Source: Ilex aquifolium (taxonomy: Eukaryota > Streptophyta > Magnoliopsida > Aquifoliales > Aquifoliaceae). Taken from it: DNA of 64,000 nt. A program made the position numbers and the translations under genes. Position 1 is the first letter of the stretch. Each line of letters begins with the position of its first letter. The notes beneath the pieces are model-generated. The model did no database searches and was not told the origin of the DNA. It was given only the letters and a program-made list of their open reading frames with translations. Of the stretch, positions 58,044 through 64,000 are shown one piece after another. The stretch is taken from assembly GCA_951799425.1 (NCBI GenBank), contig OX637391.1, forward strand, positions 25,415,701 to 25,479,700, in the 5' to 3' direction.

Positions 58044-60055
58044 GTAAGTCTCACAATGGGATTATATATTTCTTTAAAGGTTGTCCATAAGAGATTTCTA
58101 AGGTTTTGTTCCTTTCTTCTTTTTTCCCCTTTGTTGAGCCTGTGAACTTTCTTGCTAGCATATCGTTGTTTTGAAACAGTTAGTGCAATTATTTCTCTTG
58201 ATATCTCTCTCTCAGTTTTAATAATTTCCTGTGGTCACTGTCATTCAACTTGAACAATTTCAAATACATTCGTTAACAAGTAATTATGTTTTCCCTACTC
58301 TATGGGTATTTGTAATTGGTATGTTGGATTGTTGTGATAGATAGAACATGTCAATTGAATCTCACTTTTTTTTATAATTAAATTTTGTTGGGTCTTTGAT
58401 GGGTTAATAAGGAGTTGTTGGTATATGCCAAGTTGTCTCTATTGAATTCATGTTATGGGATTTAAAGACATTGACATAGTGATTTTCATAATTATCTTTT
58501 CAATTATTAAGCATACTAATTTTTTTGTTTAAAAAAAGTTAGAGTATACATTTGTTTCTATAAAATATACAACAAATGATCTTTGCATGGTAAATACAGC
58601 TGCCCCAAGCTTTCTATATTAAACTCACTTATTAAGCTCACAGAGTCATATATCAAGCTCACACAGCTGCCCCAAAGTCATATATCAAGCTCACAATTCT
58701 TTTGCAACAAAAGAAAAATATTTTTATTATTTTACTATACATATATGTTGATACGTTGGATAGCTGAAAAACCTATGTTCCCTCCTAATGAGTTTCATTT
58801 TTTTTGTAAATTTCCACGTACAATTTATCAATTAGGTTGATTTTTTTTTTTTTGGCATAAATTGAATGTTAATGACATTTGGCAATTGTGATTAATCCAT
58901 GCTAAACATTGCACTGATCAAATTAGTTTGCCTTTCATATATTGGTAATATGAGTTGTTTTGGTTTAAATTCAACTGTTGATTGTTTTGGTGATTTGATT
59001 CGAAATGGTGCATATAGGCAATTAATATTCAGTTGGGACAAAGTGCATCAGTTATCCTTCATCTTTTTTTTTTTTTAATTCCTCCCTCTTTCACTCCTCT
59101 CTCTCTATCCCTTTCTCTCTCTGTTAGGCCATCTCCAGCAACACCAACATCGCCAGCGACACAGCTATCGCCATTGGTATATAAAAATTATTAAATGTGT
59201 ATTTTTTTGGCATAAAGTTATATTTTGTTTTTTGTGCTAGATGTTAAAGGTGTAGAAGTGGACAAAAAGATTAAACTTTTATGTTGGTTTGTGTGGAAAT
59301 CGTAAACTTAAATATCCTACATCACTCCCAATTCGATATGAGCTCGATTATTTGATCGTAAGTCTTTCTCTATACTCCATATTTTTTCCTAGATAAATTG
59401 ATAATCTCTTACAGTCTCTCTAAATTCTTACCTATATCAATCTAAATCCTCCCCCCCCCCCCCCCCCCAAAAAAAAAAAAAACTACATACAAATGTGTGT
59501 GCTCATTAGTTTTTTAGATAATTCAGGGTAATGAAATTGATGACAATAATTATGTTGTATCCAACTAACGATAAAAGTAAGGGGTCTTATGTTTCGGATT
59601 TACAATTGTTTTATTTTGCCTCACATATTTCGATAATTTTTATATGTCAAATATTTTCAGGTATTCATGGAAGGATATGAAGATGAAGTTGAAGGTGTTT
59701 CTCTATTTGTGCATGTGTGTATTTTTTGTGTTACGTCTTTTGTACAATTAACTAATTATACATGGTTATGATGATTTTGGGTATGGAATGATGGTTGTTT
59801 TGGTGGTTGGGTATGTATTGAAGATTGTGGTGATATGGTGTATTATTGTGGTTATTATGTATAATTGTAAGTTTTATAGACAGGTTTAGATTTTTTTGGG
59901 CTTCTATTTTTAAAGGAAACTCTGCCCAAATTTCTTGAAATTAGTAGGGACTAGCTTGATGTTTTGGTGGTTGGATATGTATTGATTATTGTGATGGTAT
60001 GGTGAATTATGATGATTATTATGGTGTATAAACGAATTTAATTTTTCGTTACACT
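58044..60055 (+). other. Helitron right part without a recognised gene
   Basis: AT-rich. It holds the second leader-like copy (59087-59180), a run of about 18 C followed by about 13 A (near 59450-59482), and near 59930 the phrase GGAAACTCTGCCCAAATTT, which resembles the Tekay LTRs A, B and F. No gene is seen. Confidence 0.5.
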
Positions 60056-60082
60056 GTGCCTTCAGGCACGTGCAATTACTAG
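60056..60082 (+). other. Helitron 3' terminus: stem-loop and CTAG
   Basis: GTGCC/GGCAC with a TTCA loop at 60056-60069; outer CAC and GTG extend the stem past one bulged T. CTAG occupies 60079-60082 and T follows. Confidence 0.85.
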
Positions 60083-60511
60083 TATATCAATAAAACATAA
60101 TTAAACATCGGCATTTTCATAATTTAACCAATATTATACATATGTTAACCCTTCACTAAAGGGTATAAATAAACTACTCACACCCCATTGCTATAAACAA
60201 GCAAGAAGTGTGGGTGAGTTTCATTTCAATACTAAATAAAATACAGACACTAACACTTCTTTCCCAAGGAATAGTTGAAATACAACCACCCTTAATATCA
60301 GTTAAGACAAAAAGGTGGCAGAAGTTCAACTCTCCAAGTAGAAAGACATAACAGAAAGGTAGAAATAACATAATTATGGCTGGAAAGTAGGTTGGACAGG
60401 ATTTCCCCTTGGATTCTTGAATCTCTGTATGAATTTCTGTACTTTTTCTCTCCTTTGAATTCTCCCTGGAACTCCCCCTCTTCCACCACCCAAAAATGAA
60501 GGCTGCAAAGG

Positions 60512-60523
60512 CCTATTTATAGG
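60512..60523 (-). promoter_or_regulatory. TATA box of the E LTR
   Basis: CCTATAAATAGG, the same box as in C at 10378. The element leader follows. Confidence 0.65.
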
Positions 60524-60570
60524 CAAAGTAGGAAGCTGTTAGGGGAAGGATAACCTTGAACCGCCTAAGA

Positions 60571-60620
60571 GGACCATCCGGATGCCACCACCACCGTCTG
60601 GACGGTGCTGGTTTGCTGGA
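60571..60620 (-). promoter_or_regulatory. CCGG palindromes upstream of the E TATA box
   Basis: CCATCCGGATG and CACCGTCTGGACGGTG units lie 50 to 100 bp upstream of TATAAATA in element orientation. The whole phrase matches the C ORF2 leader at 17095-17135. Confidence 0.7.
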
Positions 60621-60873
60621 ATGTGGCGGTGGTTCCACAGTGTTCTTGCATGTTCCTTGTTTAATTTACACTTGCTTCCTTTGTTGTTTCAAGCTTTAAC
60701 AGATTGCTCCTCATGATTTTCAGCAATTCCACACAAAAACCCTGAAATTTCAGACATTATACACATAAAACTCTTATTTACGCAGTAACCCTAATTTACA
60801 GTTTTTAACTATTTTATCTTACAAAATTTATTATTTTAATTATTTTAATTTAAATACTAATTAGGGTTAATCA

Positions 60874-60886
60874 TACTCCCCAACCT
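60874..60886 (-). other. Polypurine tract of E
   Basis: In element orientation AGGTTGGGGAGTA directly precedes the LTR, after CTAGGGACTAGTAAAG, the phrase that precedes the tract in H, D and K. Confidence 0.72.
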
Positions 60887-62574
60887 AAACTTTACTAGTC
60901 CCTAGTAAATAAAAACAAAACAAAACAAAATAAAATAAAATCACTTTCGTAGATTTTCACGATTGCATTTAGCATGTGCAACAAGCCGTTAAACCTCTAC
61001 GTGATCCCTAGTGGACGAGTTTTGTCTCGTGAAGGTTTTCAATGAAGCAACCTACAAACTTCAATAGTTAGGAGTTCATAATTCATACTTTTCACAAACA
61101 AAATTAAATCATTTTTTCTCTGCATTGCTATAATACTTCCTTTTTCTTATGACTATAAGAGTAACTCACGTTAATTGTAATATTACCCATATATTTTTAG
61201 AAAAACTTGTGTGTGTGTGTAATGATTTCTTTATCTCAAAAATCACTTAGGAAATATTACCATCTTTCATGGTAGTCTTGATGTCAATCCTCCCCTGGAA
61301 TACAATCGGCAAAGAGTACACATATGTTATAGTGACTATTCACTCAATAATTACATGTGATTGGAATATTGTTAACAAAGCAAATAATATCACATGTAAT
61401 ATATCAAAAGAACAGTTATTTGAAAAGAACTGAAATTTGACATAATCTCATGAAAGGATATTAACACTACATTAAACATATTATCAACATTCTCCCTTTT
61501 TGGATTAATAGGATTAATACACATATGATCTCTGGAATCAAAAAAGAATTTCTTAGGGTTGTAATGTGGCCATCGGTTTAGGGTTTAAGAAACGACGTCA
61601 ATGGGATTCAAAAGCTACCATTTATATTGTGGCACATCTCTTCCTAGCTTTCTAAGACTTTGCATATTCATCCTTTTTATTATTATTATTTTTCACTTTC
61701 TTGGCTCTATTCTTTCTTTCTTTCTCTTTTTATTTCTTTTACAGATTTTTCTTTTATTTTCTCTTTTCTATCTTTCTTTCATCTCATGCTTTTCTATATC
61801 ATACTGATTTAGAAGAGGGTGCAAGAAAATTAGATAGCAAATGTAGGTTTAATATATATTTTCTTGTGGTTCAGGTATTTTTTTGGGTTTCCTGAAAATA
61901 ATTTATACTCTTTTAGGCTCAATCATGGCTAACTAGGGATATAATTTTGTAAAAGAAATGGTCAAGGCTCAAAATTAATCAAAAATGGCCTAAGATCATT
62001 TTCCAGAAATCATACACCTGCATAATTCCTAAGTAATTTTTTTTAAGGATAATGCTAACAATACAATCTAATGAGTGTTAATCAAAACAAAACTACTGAG
62101 ATTATTCAAAGAAAATTTACTGTTGAATCGAAGATTCTTATTTGAGTAGATGTAGAATATCTCTCCAAGAAAGATTGGCACAAATTCTGCAATTGGTTTT
62201 ACATCTCCACTATATATGCAAACAATATAATATTTCACAAGGTTTCTAAAATAAAGAAATCGATTTGTGCTCAATAGAATAAGTTTAAACAAAAATATTA
62301 AGATAATATACAATTAAAATATGAAAATCCCGCATGATCAGATTAAGACTATCCTTGCAAAGCATGGGAATAATAACCTAATTCAACTATGAATTATATG
62401 AAATAATCCTCCTAACTTAAAAACATAAGTTCGACATTAACTAACAAAAACAAACTTACTAACACAAACAAGTTCAAAACCAAAAACAAGTTCAAAATAT
62501 AAAGTAAATTCGAGTGCATAAATAAAAGATGAGTAAGAGATAGCAAAGGTCTATAGAATCTCCAGTGTCTTTGA
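60887..62574 (-). other. E conserved non-coding block, downstream of its ORF
   Basis: It contains TAGTGGAGATG, GATCTTAGGCCAT, TGAGCCTTGACC and ATCCCTAGTTAGCCATGATTGAGCC, the phrases that in H, D and K lie between pol and ORF2. Here the block lies between the end of an ORF and the polypurine tract. No gene is seen. Confidence 0.6.
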
Positions 62575-62686
62575 TCAAGATGTAGACGGGTCTCCACCAA
62601 AACGCTCTCTGAGTAGCCTCAATATTTCTGCCTGGTTTTGCTCATAATCAGTCATGCGTTGATTGATTTGAGTGATGCTGGTTCTA
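62575..62686 (-). pseudogene. E ORF, C-terminal fragment (probably ORF2)
   Basis: It reads RMTDYEQNQAEILRLLRER, then FGGDPSTS and TGA at 62575-62577. The heptad-like pattern and STS ending recall the C-terminal coil of H ORF2 (MLKEMYVHTF to PSTS). It is cut at 62686 by LTR F. With about 36 residues the assignment is tentative. Confidence 0.4.
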
Positions 62687-64000
62687 TGACACCCCAAAAT
62701 TCAGGGGTCCGTTGATTACCCATCAACCCGTGGAATACCTGTAGATACCGAGTAACTCGATATCACACTGTTATGGGGATTTACCGGGGTCCACAACTTA
62801 ACGAAATTCGGGCAGAGTCTCCTTCGTACAGGGAGCTCTACCCCAAAACCCAACCTGTGCAATATAACTTCACATGACCCATCCGAGGCCCAATATAAAA
62901 CAATGACCGCACTGGGTCCATTTATAAGTAAACATTGGCCACACCGGGTCCAACTATCCATACCATTATCAAAACATGCAATGTTGTATCAAAAATAGTC
63001 CATAACAGTTCGATTACAATTCTTTTACATATACATGCCCAAAAACATAGTTTGCTCCAAAAGTTTTACAAAAGGGGGTTATAAAGCCACAAATCGGCTT
63101 TCTTCACTCTTGCGGCCCCCTATGGGAGCCATCCACCGGAGTGAATCCCGCACCTGAAATATTTTCCCGTATAGGGTGAGCCACGCCCAGTAGAGTATTT
63201 CCTACAGAAGCTACTCCCCACCTATGTGCATATGTAATGTTTACATGCAAACGATAACACTTTATATCCATTTCAACAAGAACGTGCAATTCCATGTTGA
63301 AAAATCATAATGTCATGTCATGAAATGAGATGAGACTCACTCATGCAACTTCAACCCGAGTCCTCACCGACTCCCACAACACAATGCAATGCACTTGTGA
63401 AATGAACCGTCATTTGACGAAAAATCCATCCAATGATCGTTTGGAATAAAAGTTGTTTCATTATAAAACCAATCATTGATGGGTGTTACTCATTGAATGA
63501 GTACTTTATAAATTAAAATCTTATATCTTGTTGGGCAACGGATTTTGGATTTTATACCGCCGGTTCCGTATACCATACTACACTTTTTCGGAATTTCACC
63601 ACAGGGGAGTGTATAACCAAGTCGTCGGGTCTTGCACCCGAGGGGGGGATCTACCCCTTCTTGCTATACCCGACACAAGTTTTCCATGCAACATGCGGCT
63701 CAATGAGATCTTCGATCCGACTTTACCGATTCCATATATCAATCACCAAGAATGGTGTTTGATTAACCATGTATTCACACACCCACACTCATGACTCATG
63801 CCCATGAATGTGATGTCAATTTCATGTTCATATTGTAATGCATGCCAAATGAACAATTTCTACATATCCAAGTATACCATGGCAATTTATATCATATGCA
63901 TATGATTTCATTTAACCACATCATTCAAGCATGTTATAGTATAACCACATGCAATTAACACACTTGATCACAAAGGCACAATATAACACAAAACAACTCA
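62687..64000 (-). repeat. Element F: Tekay-type LTR, right end only
   Basis: In element orientation it ends GGGGTGTCA and holds GGAGACTCTGCCCGAATTTCG, GTAGAGCTCC and TGGACCCAGTG, as in the A and B LTRs (for example 8640-8780). No TGGTATCAGAGC primer site follows its end at 62686, so it is a 3' or solo LTR. It continues past the window edge. The ORFs in it are not genes. Confidence 0.82.

Larger units (their letters stand above)
54378..60082 (+). mobile_element. Non-autonomous Helitron carrying gene fragments
   Basis: The 5' end is TCTATAATATAAAAC preceded by A. The 3' end is CTAG followed by T, with a stem-loop (GTGCC, TTCA, GGCAC) ten bases before CTAG. Removing 54378-60082 rejoins the E LTR at an AT dinucleotide. 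This combination is the Helitron signature. No Rep/helicase gene is present, so it would depend on another copy. Inside are pyrimidine-rich leader-like DNA, captured exons, microsatellites and long AT-rich stretches. Confidence 0.87.
60083..60873 (-). repeat. E 3' LTR, U3 and promoter part
   Basis: In element orientation it starts TGATTAACCC and holds the palindrome array (60571-60620), the TATA box (60512-60523) and a leader matching C from 10378 on (TTCAAGAATCCAAGG, CCTGTCCAACCTACTTTCC). It continues at 54377 beyond the Helitron. Confidence 0.82.

Noticed and set aside
62687-64000. F as a 5' LTR with coding region to the left
   Set aside because: No primer-binding site follows its end and the next sequence belongs to the E ORF.

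Overview
The window is nuclear DNA of a seed plant, most likely a eudicot. The evidence is Ty3/gypsy elements of the Tekay chromovirus and Athila types, plant tRNA-type primer-binding sites, and a plant-style Helitron carrying intron-containing gene fragments. I see no intact cellular gene and no tRNA or rRNA gene. Nearly every base belongs to a transposable element, and the elements are nested several layers deep.

Layout, with the letters used below. A (1-8858, +) is a Tekay chromovirus whose 5' LTR runs off the left edge. It sits inside B (8859-10377, +), a related Tekay LTR, and B sits at the TATA box of the 5' LTR of C. C (10378-17555 plus a 3' LTR remnant at 52340-52733, +) is an old, AT-rich Athila-type element. 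D (17556-25708, -) is the 3' half of an Athila element inserted into ORF2 of C. H (25709-38995, +) is a young, almost complete Athila element of about 13.3 kb. J (38996-42884, -) is the 5' half of another Athila element. K (42885-52339, +) is the 3' half of a further one. G (52734-53483, -) is a 750 bp pol fragment. E (53484-62686, -) is the 3' end of a C-like element whose LTR is split by a 5.7 kb Helitron (54378-60082). F (62687-64000, -) is a second Tekay-type LTR running off the right edge.

The Athila elements H, D and K share one plan: LTR, tRNA-Asp-type primer site, gag-pol, a polypurine motif, about 1.8 kb of conserved non-coding DNA, an array of short palindromes, ORF2 (a plant-transposon-type protein), polypurine tract, LTR. 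The main observation is that each family carries its own palindrome with a central CCGG, and the same array is present twice per family: in the LTR and just upstream of ORF2. In C and H a TATA box follows the upstream array. This suggests ORF2 has its own promoter, controlled by the same site as the LTR, with ORF2 itself a candidate for the protein that reads the site.

The nesting order is C containing D and K, K containing J, and J containing H. A single deletion joining D pol to the 5' LTR of H at 25708/25709 would explain all the missing halves and all the missing left-side target duplications.
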